Assembly: GCA_947459655.1 (NCBI GenBank)
Contig: CANHEE010000001.1
Location: forward strand, 1 to 39,492
Length of the DNA stretch: 39,492 nt
Reading direction: 5' to 3'
Source: Lewinellaceae bacterium
Lineage (GTDB): Bacteria > Bacteroidota > Bacteroidia > Chitinophagales > Saprospiraceae
The notes below the pieces were generated by a model. It had not been told where the DNA came from, ran no database searches, and saw only the letters and a program-made list of their open reading frames with translations. Made by a program: the position numbers and the translations under genes. Positions 1-7,963 of the stretch are shown piece after piece. Position 1 is the first letter of the stretch. Every line of letters begins with the position of its first letter.

Positions 1-152
1 AGAATAATACTGGCCGGGATACCGGAACGCTCCATGGTTCTGATGGCCCTTTCAGCATTCTGCTCAATATAATTGTAAACCAAACCCTTTTTCTGAGCCG
101 GCAAACATAAAGCAGATAACAACAACATCGATGAAAGGAAAACGGATTTCAT
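1..152 (-). CDS. Exported protein N-terminus, probably a glucosaminidase (partial)
   Basis: The window edge cuts this leftward gene, leaving about 50 codons from an ATG at 152-150. The visible protein starts MKSVFLSSMLLLSALCLPAQ, a clear signal peptide ending in a Bacteroidota-style CxPAQ boundary. After it comes YNYIEQNAERAIRTMERSGI followed by PASIIL. That stretch resembles the first helix of FlgJ/LytD-type peptidoglycan glucosaminidase domains, where the family pattern is a helix rich in E, A and M followed by GIPASITLAQ. The catalytic part lies outside the window, so the function is an inference from this short helix. A -7-like TACCTTTG lies at 214-221 on the same strand. The gene diverges from the one at 308. 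Confidence 0.6.
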   Translation of the reverse strand, partial: MKSVFLSSMLLLSALCLPAQKKGLVYNYIEQNAERAIRTMERSGIPASII

Positions 153-272
153 GTGAAGGCGTTCTTTATCCTGATGGAGCGAATAAAAAAGCAGCATCAG
201 ACGTTCAACCAAACAAAGGTAAGTTTTTTTTTATATTTACAGATCGGGACTCTGTTGATGGTTAAAAGTGAT

Positions 273-280
273 TACTTTTG
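273..280 (+). promoter_or_regulatory. Candidate -7 element for the ATP-grasp-like gene
   Basis: TACTTTTG matches the Bacteroidota -7 consensus TAnnTTTG and ends 27 bases before the ATG at 308. A TTG lies upstream at 255-257, but the 15-base spacing is shorter than usual, so only the -7 is convincing. Confidence 0.4.
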
Positions 281-307
281 TCAGGTACCTCGTTGTAAAG
301 TGGAATT

Positions 308-1495
308 ATGATTAAAATTCTCAGAGAAAATTTCAACAGTGCCTATTCGAGCGAAAAATATGATGCGCTTCAGAAGTCCATCGAAAAGGAGGCCGGACAT
401 CCCTGCCTTTTCAGAATCGCAGAAACGCCTGTGTTTGTTCCCCGCAACTTTGCCGACAAGCTGGTCAGGGGCTGTGAAGATGCCTTTGATGCCATTATGC
501 AGGCAGATTTTATCGAAAAAACAAATGGTGCCCTGACCCACAATGTGCCAAATGAAACGCCGCACACACATTTCATGCAGATTGATTTTGGTGTCTGTGC
601 CGACGATAATGGAGAACTGATTCCACAGATGATTGAAATTCAGGGCTTTCCATCACTCTACTGCTATCAGACCATTCTCGCTGATGCCTACCGGCAACAC
701 TATGAGATTCCAGCTGAATTTGTAACGGCACCGAACGGAATATCAACAACGGATTGCATAAAAGAATTACGGCAAATCATCGTGGGAAAGCACAACCCGA
801 AAAATGTGATTTTGCTGGAAGTTGAACCTGAAAAGCAGGGGACTAACGTCGATTTCTATGCCACCGCAAAATTTCTGGGTATAAAAGTGCTTTGTCTCAC
901 GAAATTGAAAAAATCTGGCAGAGATCTTTATTACCTTGATGAAAATGGCAATAAAGTACCGGTTTACCGCATATACAACAGGGTCATTTTTGATGAGCTG
1001 GATAAAAAGACGGAACTCAGCTTTGAATACCGTTTTTCTGATGACGTAGATGTAGAATGGGCAGGCCACCCCAACTGGTTCTTCCGCATCAGCAAATACA
1101 CCCTTCCTCTGATCAAATCACCGTATGTTCCGCAGAGTTATTTCCTCAACGAACTGAGTCGTTTCCCTGATGATTTGGAAAATTATGTACTCAAACCACT
1201 GTTCTCATTTGCCGGAATGGGTGTGAAAATCAATCTAAACAGGTCAGATATAGAGACCATTAATGACCCGGAAAACTACATTTTACAGCGCAAGGTGTCC
1301 TATGCAGGAGTAATACAAACTCCTGACATTCCGGCAAAATGTGAAATTCGAATGATGGTAACATGGAAAGACGGTGATGCGAGGCCGAAAATTGTCAACA
1401 ACATCGGAAGACTCAGCAAAGGAGAAATGATTGGTGTGCGCTACAACAAAGACAAGGAATGGGTAGGCGGAAGCATTTGTTTCTTTGAACCATAA
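308..1495 (+). CDS. Uncharacterised conserved protein, ATP-grasp-like
   Basis: This is a 395-residue soluble protein with no signal peptide or membrane segment. I do not recognise a named family. Several features suggest an ATP-grasp ligase fold: YVLKPLFSFAGMGVKI near residues 297-312 looks like a lysine and glycine-rich nucleotide-binding strand-loop, QMIEIQGFPSL near residue 110 resembles a substrate-side loop, and the C-terminal CEIRMMVTW followed by IVNNIGRLS resembles the acidic and Asn metal-binding strand. The ATG at 308 follows a candidate -7 element. The gene stands alone: upstream is a divergent exported protein and downstream a convergent XRE gene. By analogy the reaction might be ATP-dependent peptide or amide ligation, but the substrate is unknown. 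The fold assignment is inference from short motifs. Confidence 0.6.
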   Translation: MIKILRENFNSAYSSEKYDALQKSIEKEAGHPCLFRIAETPVFVPRNFADKLVRGCEDAFDAIMQADFIEKTNGALTHNVPNETPHTHFMQIDFGVCADDNGELIPQMIEIQGFPSLYCYQTILADAYRQHYEIPAEFVTAPNGISTTDCIKELRQIIVGKHNPKNVILLEVEPEKQGTNVDFYATAKFLGIKVLCLTKLKKSGRDLYYLDENGNKVPVYRIYNRVIFDELDKKTELSFEYRFSDDVDVEWAGHPNWFFRISKYTLPLIKSPYVPQSYFLNELSRFPDDLENYVLKPLFSFAGMGVKINLNRSDIETINDPENYILQRKVSYAGVIQTPDIPAKCEIRMMVTWKDGDARPKIVNNIGRLSKGEMIGVRYNKDKEWVGGSICFFEP

Positions 1496-1530
1496 AAAAT
1501 GGTTGTCCCGGCAATCCTGCCGTGACAACC
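1494..1530 (-). terminator. Rho-independent terminator for the leftward XRE gene
   Basis: GGTTGTC at 1501-1507 pairs with GACAACC at 1524-1530. CGGCA and TGCCG extend the stem around a 4-base ATCC loop, with one C/T mismatch between the two stem parts. On the minus strand the hairpin is followed by A then six T residues. It overlaps the stop codon of the convergent rightward gene, so it most likely ends the leftward transcript. Confidence 0.75.
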
Positions 1531-1632
1531 AAAACCAATTCAAACTAAGAGAAAACCAACAAAAAAATTTACCCGGGGGACAGGCGAAAAAGAAGGGAAT
1601 GTGCTAAATAAATTTCCAGGCCTATCGACCTA

Positions 1633-1959
1633 TCATGGCTTAATATCGAAATAAGCTGCATCACTCAGAAATGTTGTTTTGAGGATTGCTTCAGCTCTGA
1701 AAATAACTTCCTTAACCGGCCTTTTGCTGCCGCTCTCGATGCTCTGCAGCTCACAAGTGCTTACATGAAGTCGTTGAGCCAATTCTTTTTGAGATAGGTT
1801 GTGTAGTTTCCTCGCGGCACACATTTGTCTACCGAGACTCTCCATCCTCACCAAATTCTGTTTTCCATCCAGCTGACTTTCCTCTACACCCGTAGAAGCT
1901 ACCAAGAGACTCCCTGCCAGGATTACCATACCCAAAATTGCGATACATTTAATCATCAT
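1633..1959 (-). CDS. XRE-family HTH protein with an N-terminal hydrophobic segment
   Basis: The 108-residue product has a C-terminal XRE/Cro helix-turn-helix at about residues 41-95; LSQKELAQRLHVSTCELQSI is the HTH core and ESGSKRP the following turn. From the first ATG (1959) the protein also carries a strong hydrophobic segment at residues 4-22 that looks like a membrane anchor or signal peptide, which is unusual for a DNA-binding protein. An internal ATG (codon 39, at 1845) preceded by GTGAGG would give a 70-residue cytoplasmic XRE protein, close to the usual size. The sequence does not settle which start is used. A promoter-like pair lies at 2088-2119 on the minus strand and a terminator follows at 1494-1530. 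It diverges from an S24-type repressor gene, so mutual regulation is plausible but not shown. Confidence 0.7.
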   Translation of the reverse strand: MMIKCIAILGMVILAGSLLVASTGVEESQLDGKQNLVRMESLGRQMCAARKLHNLSQKELAQRLHVSTCELQSIESGSKRPVKEVIFRAEAILKTTFLSDAAYFDIKP

Positions 1960-2087
1960 TCAGAAGATTGCAGCGTTTTAAGAAATGGCTCTGCGGATTG
2001 GCAATCATTTTACCATTGACCGAAAAACCGAATGGATAAAATAAAACATAGTGTTTATAAACCGTTCACACGAACACAATTTCAAAG

Positions 2088-2119
2088 CAAATATACAACA
2101 TATTATTTCATAATGTCAA
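2088..2119 (-). promoter_or_regulatory. Candidate promoter of the leftward XRE gene
   Basis: On the minus strand TTG (2119-2117) is followed after 21 bases by TATATTTG (2095-2088), matching the Bacteroidota -33/-7 pattern. It would give a leader of about 120 bases before the ATG at 1959. Confidence 0.45.
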
Positions 2120-2269
2120 GTGCTTTTAAAAATATTTGTATATTTTATTGGACATCATAAAACATATATTTTATTTATCGTTGAATAAGAGCTATTTATA
2201 AGAGATTTTTGTTTTAAAAATATTTTCGCTTTTATAATTTATAGAAAAAATACAAAATAAATAAACGTA

Positions 2270-2303
2270 TTTGTTTTTTATTTAATTATTTTTTGTATAT
2301 TTG
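2270..2303 (+). promoter_or_regulatory. Candidate promoter of the S24 repressor gene
   Basis: TTTG at 2270-2273 and TATATTTG at 2296-2303 are 22 bases apart, a good match to the Bacteroidota TTTG / TAnnTTTG promoter. The -7 lies 45 bases before the ATG at 2349. Confidence 0.6.
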
Positions 2304-2348
2304 TCCCGCAATTAACTGATTCCGTTTCATCTTCAAATTTTCAGTAGC

Positions 2349-3044
2349 ATGGGTGCTTTCTCTGAAGTCATTAGCAACAAAAGGTTCCATGAGGCTTATA
2401 CCATTCTCAAGGCAGAAAAGAAAATCAAAACCAAGAATGAAATCGCCCAGGAACTGGGTACTTACAACCATGTCATCGGTCAGATTCTGAACGGCGAGCG
2501 TGGCATCACGGTAGAACAGATTCAAAAATTCTGCAGGTGCTATGACATAGATGCCAACTACCTGCTGGGAATAACCGACCAGATGTACAAAAAGGAAGCC
2601 ATGGGCTCAACTGCCCCGTACCCGGAGCGTCTGAACATTACGCTCGTTCCGAGGAAGGCACTTGCCGGTTACGCGATGAGTCCGGGTGACTGGACTTTTC
2701 TAGATTCCCTGCAGCGATTCTCCGTTCCTGGACTTGAAGGCAATCTTACCGCATTTGAAATCAGCGGGGACAGTATGCTGCCCACCATTACCAATGGCGA
2801 CATCGTGATCTGCGAAAACATGGAGCGGGGTGAACCCATTAGAGATAATCAGGTATATGTTATCGTCACAGATGTGGTGGTGGCAAAAAGGATTCAGCAG
2901 CTAAAAAGCGGCTCGACAGTGACCAAACTGCGGTTAATCTCCGACAATGGTGATGTGTATAGACCCTATGAAGTCGATCTCGAGGAGGTTCAGCAGATTC
3001 TGCGTGTAAAATGCCGACTAACCAATCACGCCATGTTGCATTAG
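2349..3044 (+). CDS. XRE-S24 LexA-like repressor
   Basis: This 231-residue regulator has an N-terminal helix-turn-helix (residues about 28-75, with EIAQELGTYNHVIGQILNGE) and a C-terminal S24/LexA-type peptidase domain. The expected self-cleavage parts are visible: an Ala-Gly pair at 106-107 in KALAGY, the catalytic Ser142 in SGDSMLPT, and Lys180 in VVVAKRI. In this family, damage-activated RecA or a similar signal usually promotes autocleavage and derepression; that this copy does so is inference. No prophage, polymerase V or other classical SOS genes are next to it. The neighbour is a divergent XRE gene, and the two share an AT-rich upstream region with repeated TTGTATATTTG elements. The ATG at 2349 follows a good promoter. 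It converges with the esterase gene at 3068. Confidence 0.88.
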   Translation: MGAFSEVISNKRFHEAYTILKAEKKIKTKNEIAQELGTYNHVIGQILNGERGITVEQIQKFCRCYDIDANYLLGITDQMYKKEAMGSTAPYPERLNITLVPRKALAGYAMSPGDWTFLDSLQRFSVPGLEGNLTAFEISGDSMLPTITNGDIVICENMERGEPIRDNQVYVIVTDVVVAKRIQQLKSGSTVTKLRLISDNGDVYRPYEVDLEEVQQILRVKCRLTNHAMLH

Positions 3045-3067
3045 TGACGCAGCTGAAAAGGACATTT

Positions 3068-3751
3068 TCAAATGTAATCTTTGAGTACTTTCCACACGTT
3101 CTCTGTAACAATCAGGTGTCCCTCCGGTGTCGGGTGAATGCCGTCTGCCTGATTTAATTTTGGCACGCCACCAACGCCCTCCAGCAGGAAAGGTATCAAC
3201 GGGATTTTATTCTTGCGGGCCAGACGGGGATAAATGGCCTGAAATTCACTGGTATAGGTCTTGCCCATATTGGTAGGTGCATACATTCCCGCGAGGACAA
3301 TCGTACAATCCGGATTTTTTTGATGTACCTTGTCTATAATCATTTGAAGATTTTTCTCCGTTTCGCTTACCTTCAATCCACGAAGAGCATCGTTTCCGCC
3401 GAGTTCCAGTACAAAAATGTCGGTTTTTCCCTGTGATATCACCCAGTCTACCCGGGAAACGCCGCCTGCAGTGGTTTCGCCACTATTGCCTGCATGGACG
3501 ACTTTAAATTCGGAATGCAATGAATCCAGTCTTTTTTCGATTCTTCCCGCAAAACCCTGAGATACATTTAATCCGAACGCAGCAGTAAGGCTGTTTCCAA
3601 AAAATATGATGGTTTTTTGCTTTTCCTGAGCAGGCTGTTCCGACTGCACAGCAGACTGGTCTTTTTCAGATTTGTTGCTGCTTTGCTGCTGAGTGCAGGA
3701 AAACAGCGCAAGTGCAAAAAGTAAGGCTATAAAAACCGCGTTTTTAATCAT
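3068..3751 (-). CDS. TesA-like SGNH arylesterase/lysophospholipase, lipoprotein
   Basis: The product belongs to the SGNH/GDSL hydrolases and is close to TesA-type multifunctional esterases. Block I is FFGNSLTAAFGL (catalytic Ser, with GNSL replacing GDSL), block III is LELGGNDALRG, and block V is DGIHPTPEGH with the catalytic Asp and His. The ATG at 3751 gives 227 residues and a lipoprotein signal, MIKNAVFIALLFALALFSC, whose lipobox cysteine is at residue 19. The open frame extends seven codons further to a TTG at 3772, but a -7 element overlaps that region, so 3751 is preferred. A Gln/Ser/Lys-rich linker follows the lipobox. It probably hydrolyses esters or lysophospholipids in the periplasm. 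It is divergent from the glycosyltransferase gene at 3844. Confidence 0.85.
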   Translation of the reverse strand: MIKNAVFIALLFALALFSCTQQQSSNKSEKDQSAVQSEQPAQEKQKTIIFFGNSLTAAFGLNVSQGFAGRIEKRLDSLHSEFKVVHAGNSGETTAGGVSRVDWVISQGKTDIFVLELGGNDALRGLKVSETEKNLQMIIDKVHQKNPDCTIVLAGMYAPTNMGKTYTSEFQAIYPRLARKNKIPLIPFLLEGVGGVPKLNQADGIHPTPEGHLIVTENVWKVLKDYI

Positions 3752-3769
3752 TTTAGGTAAATATTTTAA

Positions 3770-3777
3770 CAAAGATA
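3770..3777 (-). promoter_or_regulatory. Candidate -7 element of the esterase gene
   Basis: Read on the minus strand this is TATCTTTG, a match to TAnnTTTG, 18 bases before the ATG at 3751. It lies next to the oppositely directed -7 at 3789-3796, so the two divergent promoters overlap. Confidence 0.5.
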
Positions 3778-3788
3778 TCCGATTAGGC

Positions 3789-3796
3789 TATATTTG
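3789..3796 (+). promoter_or_regulatory. Candidate -7 element of the GT2 gene
   Basis: TATATTTG matches the Bacteroidota -7 consensus and ends 47 bases before the ATG at 3844. No clear TTTG was seen at the expected -33 distance; TTTT is the nearest. Confidence 0.45.
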
Positions 3797-3843
3797 AGAC
3801 GAAATAACAAAGGGAATATTGCCCCTTTTATTGAGCACTTCAG

Positions 3844-4791
3844 ATGAGCACAGAATTATCAGTTGTCATTCCCGTTTTTAACGAAGCGGCAAATTTACAG
3901 ATTTTAAACAAGCGAATTGTTGCTGTATTAACCCAAATGCAGCTGACTTTCGAAATTTTGTATGTGAATGACGGCAGCACCGATTCTTCTTTATCTACTA
4001 TAAAGCAGCTTTCAGCAGACGATAAACGGGTCAGATTCATCCACTTCAGTCGCAATTTTGGCCACCAGGTTGCCGTCAGTGCCGGACTTGAAAATGCCAT
4101 CGGGAACAAGATCGTCATTATAGACGCTGACCTACAAGACCCACCGGAATTTATAGCACAACTCTATGAGAAAATCTGCGAAGGCTATGAGGTGGTCTGC
4201 GCCAGAAGAAAGAACCGCAAAGGCGAATCGTGGCTGAAAAAACGCACCGCCCACTGGTTTTACCGGATACTGAAAAAAATTACCACCGTTGATATTCCGC
4301 TCGACACAGGAGATTTTCGCATAATAGACAGAAAAATCGCGGAAATACTGCGAACCATGCCCGAATCCCATAAATTCCTACGCGGCCAGATTGCCTGGAT
4401 TGGTTTCCGGCAAACCGCTCTGGAATACGAACGGGAGGAGCGCCTACATGGCTCATCAGGGTACACCTACAAAAAAATGTTGCGTTTCGCACTCGACGGC
4501 ATTACTGCCTTTTCAGATTTTCCGCTCAAAGTGGTGACCTGGTTCGGTTTTCTGGTATCCTCAATCGCGTTCGTGGTCATTCTTTTTGCATTTTATTCGA
4601 GGTTTATCCTCAAAGATTATGTTCAGGGCTGGACTTCACTAATGATCAGCGTGCTGTTTATCGGTGGTATCCAGATGATAGCCATCGGTATCATCGGAGA
4701 ATACATGAGCAGAATGAACACAGACATCAGGAAACGGCCGCTGTATATCGTAGAGGAATCCAACATTGAAGAAAACCTCGACAAGCATTGA
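3844..4791 (+). CDS. GT2 glycosyltransferase, DPM1/GtrB-like, membrane-anchored
   Basis: The 315-residue protein has an N-terminal GT-A domain of the polyprenyl-phosphate sugar synthase type. It begins SVVIPVFNEAANL, continues with LYVNDGSTDSS for nucleotide binding, and has the DADLQDPPE metal-binding motif near residue 97. Two transmembrane helices follow at about residues 228-250 and 262-285, then a short basic cytoplasmic tail. This architecture matches GtrB, ArnC and YkcC relatives, which move a sugar from a nucleotide donor to undecaprenyl phosphate on the inner face of the inner membrane. The sugar cannot be read from sequence. The gene is monocistronic as far as can be seen and converges with mutS2. 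Confidence 0.88.
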   Translation: MSTELSVVIPVFNEAANLQILNKRIVAVLTQMQLTFEILYVNDGSTDSSLSTIKQLSADDKRVRFIHFSRNFGHQVAVSAGLENAIGNKIVIIDADLQDPPEFIAQLYEKICEGYEVVCARRKNRKGESWLKKRTAHWFYRILKKITTVDIPLDTGDFRIIDRKIAEILRTMPESHKFLRGQIAWIGFRQTALEYEREERLHGSSGYTYKKMLRFALDGITAFSDFPLKVVTWFGFLVSSIAFVVILFAFYSRFILKDYVQGWTSLMISVLFIGGIQMIAIGIIGEYMSRMNTDIRKRPLYIVEESNIEENLDKH

Positions 4792-4818
4792 AAGATTGGT
4801 TTCTTTGCATGAAAATAC

Positions 4819-7215
4819 CTAAATCAGGTCCGCAATGGTAATGCCATTGCCTCCATCCTCTTCGGGCGGGTGATGGATATTGGAGATGTCTTTGTATTCC
4901 TTTAGTTTTTGAATGACCATTCGCCTGAGTATTCCGTCACCTTTTCCATGCAATATCACAACAGTCCTTGTTGAACTCATCAGTGCCCTGTCCAGAAAAT
5001 TCTGCAATGTCAGCATGGCCTCTCCGACCCTCATCCCTCTGAGGTCTATCCGAGATTCAAAATTTGCAGCCTGCTGAACGAAATCGACCTGAACCCTGCT
5101 TCTGTCAATAATTTCAAGCTGTTCGGGAACATGCTGCAAATCGCTGACTTTGAATTCAATGCGCATGGATCCCATGATGACCACTGCCTTGTTTTTTTCC
5201 AGTCGCTCAATTCTGCCGATGGCACCGCCTTTTACAGCTTTTACCAAATCGCCGACCTCCAAATTGTCTTTTTTACTCTCGTGGGGGTGAACCGGTATGT
5301 GGTGAATGTCCTGATTCAGTACTTCCACCTCCTGCATCAGTTTTTCTTTCTCCTGCTTTCTCTGCAGCGCAAGCTCCCTGGCTTTTTCCAGATTTTGCTG
5401 CTCCCTTATTTCTTTGATGAGCTTTTCCAGATCTTGGCCATCTCGAGCAAAAGACTGCAATTCAGCTTCTTTTATTTCCAGTTTTAATTTTTTCCGCTTG
5501 TATTCATACTCACGGTGCATTTCCTGGTAAGCCTTTATCAGCCGCTGCAACTCTTTGTCTTTCTTTTTCAGTTCGTCGAGGTGCACTTCAACTTCTTGCT
5601 TTTCCTTCTGCAGGTCGACAAGCAATTCGTCTACCGCTTTTTCATTTTTTCCGGTTTTATGGCGGGCATAATTCAGAATTTTCCGCGGCAGACCAACCTT
5701 TTCAGCAATTTCAAATGCATAGGACGATCCCGGACGACCGATTCTAAGTTCGTACGTAGCTGAAAGAGTGTCCTTGTCAAAAAGCATACTGCCGTTGAGC
5801 AGTCCTTTGGTATTAAAAGCAAAAACCTTTAGGTTGGAATAGTGGGTATTCAGTACGCCCCAACAGCCTTTTTCATTCAGCTCCTTGAGGATGGATTCGG
5901 CAATGGCTCCTCCTATTTTCGGGTCGGTTCCTGCACCAAATTCATCTATCAGTACCAGCGTTTTGCCATCGGCGCCCTCCAGAAATTTTTTGGCCAGGTT
6001 TAGTCGGGAACTGTATGTACTAAGCTCATCTTCAATGCTTTGCTGGTCACCAATGTCGGCAAATATTTTATGAAAAATTCCTACTTCCGATACTTCGTGC
6101 ACCGGAATAAGCATCCCGCACTGCACCATCAACTGCATCAGTCCGACCGCCTTCATGGTAATGGATTTTCCACCGGCGTTGGGACCTGAAATAACCAGCA
6201 TACGGTTGTCGTGGAGCAATGTCAGGTCAAAAGGCACCGTTTTTTTTCCGCTTTCATTGTGCTTTAGCAACAACAAAGGATGGTAACCCTTGAATATACC
6301 GAAACATGGCTTGTCTACCAGTTGCGGCATATTGGCATTCATCCGAAGAGCCATTCTTGCCTTGGCCTGTATCACGTCAAAGCGCTCGGCAAGATCCAGA
6401 TATGTTCGCATCTGGGGTGTAAATGGCCTGAGCAAAGCGCTCAGATCTTTTAAAATCCGGTAAATTTCCCGTAGCTCATCGTGTTCGAGTTCAAAAATAT
6501 CGTTGTTGATTTCAATAACAGCTTCAGGCTCAATGTAGCAGGTTTTTCCTGTTGCCGACTCATCATGGATAATTCCCCTAATCTTTCTCTTGTGTTCTGA
6601 GGGCACAGAAAGCACCCTTCTGCCATTTCTGAAGGTTTCTTCGTTGTCGGTAAGCCAACCCTTCTGCCGCATTTGTCCGGCGATACTGCGAAACTCCTTG
6701 TCCAAGTCTCTTTGTCTGTTGAAGATCAGTTTGCGTATTTTCTGCAATTCCGGAGAGGCATTGCTTTTGATTTCTCCACGAGGATCAATCACTTTTTCAA
6801 TTGCCGTGGCCAGGTTTTCATCAAAATGAATGTTCTGGATAATCCGGAACAGGGTTGGATAGGTTTCCTTTCGGGCCGTACTGTTGAAAAAGCGGTAAAC
6901 TTCGCCCAGAAGCAGCAGAAGTGTATTGATTTTCTGAAGACCTTCAACGGGAAGCACATAGTCCTCAATTTCCAGCATTTTGAGTTCCTCACCGATGTCG
7001 AAATAATTCTGTAGAGGAAACTTGTCGTTTTTCAACATGGAAATCTTCAGCTCATTGACCTCTTTGAGGGAACGGTCAATCTCCGCCATACTTATGGACG
7101 GCTGCAGCCGGTGCATGTACTGAACACCAAGTGAACCGAGGCATTCATGCGCCGTCAGCTCAATAATTTTATCAAATTCCAGTTTTTCGTATAAATCTTT
7201 CGGTTCGAAATACAT
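4819..7215 (-). CDS. mutS2: MutS2 family ATPase/endonuclease
   Basis: At 798 residues this is a full-length MutS2. It lacks the MutS mismatch-recognition domain and begins directly with core and clamp helices. The ABC-type ATPase has Walker A GPNAGGKS near residue 345, Walker B VLIDEFGAGTDP, and the downstream conserved HYSNLKVFA. A long charged coiled coil follows at about residues 520-640. The C-terminal Smr nuclease domain is complete, with IDLRGMRVGEAM and VVILHGKGDGILR. MutS2 proteins suppress homologous recombination and, in Firmicutes, also act on collided ribosomes; which role applies here is unknown. The ATG at 7215 gives the expected MYFEPKDLYEKLEFDKI start. It is divergent from the DUF4199 gene. 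Confidence 0.95.
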   Translation of the reverse strand: MYFEPKDLYEKLEFDKIIELTAHECLGSLGVQYMHRLQPSISMAEIDRSLKEVNELKISMLKNDKFPLQNYFDIGEELKMLEIEDYVLPVEGLQKINTLLLLLGEVYRFFNSTARKETYPTLFRIIQNIHFDENLATAIEKVIDPRGEIKSNASPELQKIRKLIFNRQRDLDKEFRSIAGQMRQKGWLTDNEETFRNGRRVLSVPSEHKRKIRGIIHDESATGKTCYIEPEAVIEINNDIFELEHDELREIYRILKDLSALLRPFTPQMRTYLDLAERFDVIQAKARMALRMNANMPQLVDKPCFGIFKGYHPLLLLKHNESGKKTVPFDLTLLHDNRMLVISGPNAGGKSITMKAVGLMQLMVQCGMLIPVHEVSEVGIFHKIFADIGDQQSIEDELSTYSSRLNLAKKFLEGADGKTLVLIDEFGAGTDPKIGGAIAESILKELNEKGCWGVLNTHYSNLKVFAFNTKGLLNGSMLFDKDTLSATYELRIGRPGSSYAFEIAEKVGLPRKILNYARHKTGKNEKAVDELLVDLQKEKQEVEVHLDELKKKDKELQRLIKAYQEMHREYEYKRKKLKLEIKEAELQSFARDGQDLEKLIKEIREQQNLEKARELALQRKQEKEKLMQEVEVLNQDIHHIPVHPHESKKDNLEVGDLVKAVKGGAIGRIERLEKNKAVVIMGSMRIEFKVSDLQHVPEQLEIIDRSRVQVDFVQQAANFESRIDLRGMRVGEAMLTLQNFLDRALMSSTRTVVILHGKGDGILRRMVIQKLKEYKDISNIHHPPEEDGGNGITIADLI

Positions 7216-7365
7216 GCTTGCTTAAACTTAAAAATGCAGCTAAAGTTCTGATGCTATTAAACAAAATAAGCGTCTTTGGGTTCGCTCCCGAGACTTGATC
7301 TAGGCAATCAGCGGCACAACTGAACAATTGGTCGGAAAAGTCGAAAAATTTGTGGCCAATGAACG

Positions 7366-7373
7366 TATCTTTG
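7366..7373 (+). promoter_or_regulatory. Candidate -7 element of the DUF4199 cluster
   Basis: TATCTTTG matches TAnnTTTG and lies 35 bases before the ATG at 7409. It sits inside the N-terminal extension that a TTG start at 7328 would need, which supports the ATG at 7409. Confidence 0.4.
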
Positions 7374-7408
7374 TTCTGCAAAAAATCACATCTGTAAAAA
7401 CACGAATC

Positions 7409-7963
7409 ATGGAGGCATCACCACATCCTGTAGTTCTTAAATACGGTCTGATCAGCGGACTATTAAGTGTTCTTTTCTTTTCAATCACTGCTGTGACCGG
7501 ACTTGAAGGCACTGGTAATGTTGTCGCATCCGGCCTGGTTGGTATTTTGTCATTTGTAGCAAGCATTGTCATTCCGGTGATAGGCGTCCGCTTCCATCGA
7601 AACATCGATCTGGGAGGGTACATCACCTTTGCACAGGCATTCGCAGTATGCTTCGGAATCGTGATGATAGGCATGCTCATCGGCAATCTTGGACAGTATT
7701 TTTACACCAGTTTTGTGGATCCGTATTATTATGACAATCTCTCAGAGCAGATGCTGGAGATGTTTGAGAAGCTCAATGTGCCGGAATCTGATGCTGAAGC
7801 GGCGTTGGAAGAAATTAAAAACACATCAACCCTTCCGGGAATTGCCAAGAACTTTTTGAAGGGCAGCATCATTATGGTTTTTGTTGCATCTATTATCGCA
7901 GCCATTATGAAAAAAAATCCGGGCAACCCTTTTGAGCAAAACAAACCTTCTGGTGAACTATGA
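7409..7963 (+). CDS. DUF4199 family membrane protein
   Basis: From the ATG at 7409 the product has 184 residues and starts MEASPHPVVLKYGLISGLLS, typical of DUF4199 proteins. The frame is open back to a TTG at 7328, but that extension has no family similarity and covers a -7 element. Four hydrophobic helices are visible at about residues 10-30, 37-57, 66-92 and 150-172. A Gln/Glu/Met-rich extramembrane loop lies between helices three and four, ending in the conserved stretch with SEQMLEMFEK. The biochemical function of DUF4199 is unknown. Its stop overlaps the next start as ATGA, so it is translationally coupled to a second DUF4199 gene, which in turn is coupled to a GT4 glycosyltransferase. 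Confidence 0.85.
   Translation: MEASPHPVVLKYGLISGLLSVLFFSITAVTGLEGTGNVVASGLVGILSFVASIVIPVIGVRFHRNIDLGGYITFAQAFAVCFGIVMIGMLIGNLGQYFYTSFVDPYYYDNLSEQMLEMFEKLNVPESDAEAALEEIKNTSTLPGIAKNFLKGSIIMVFVASIIAAIMKKNPGNPFEQNKPSGEL

Larger units (their letters stand above)
1960..2348. other. AT-rich divergent regulatory gap between two XRE genes
   Basis: These 389 bases between divergent regulator starts hold no convincing gene. The stretch from about 2090 to 2300 is much more AT-rich than the flanking genes. The sequence TTGTATATTTG, or a one-base variant, occurs three times: on the minus strand at 2088-2098, and on the plus strand at 2136-2146 (TTGTATATTTT) and 2293-2303. Two of these contain the TATATTTG -7 elements annotated separately. 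Confidence 0.6.

Noticed and set aside
281-571. Open frame on the minus strand opposite the start of the ATP-grasp-like gene
   Set aside because: It is the antisense shadow of a well-formed gene, with no family pattern and no start signal.
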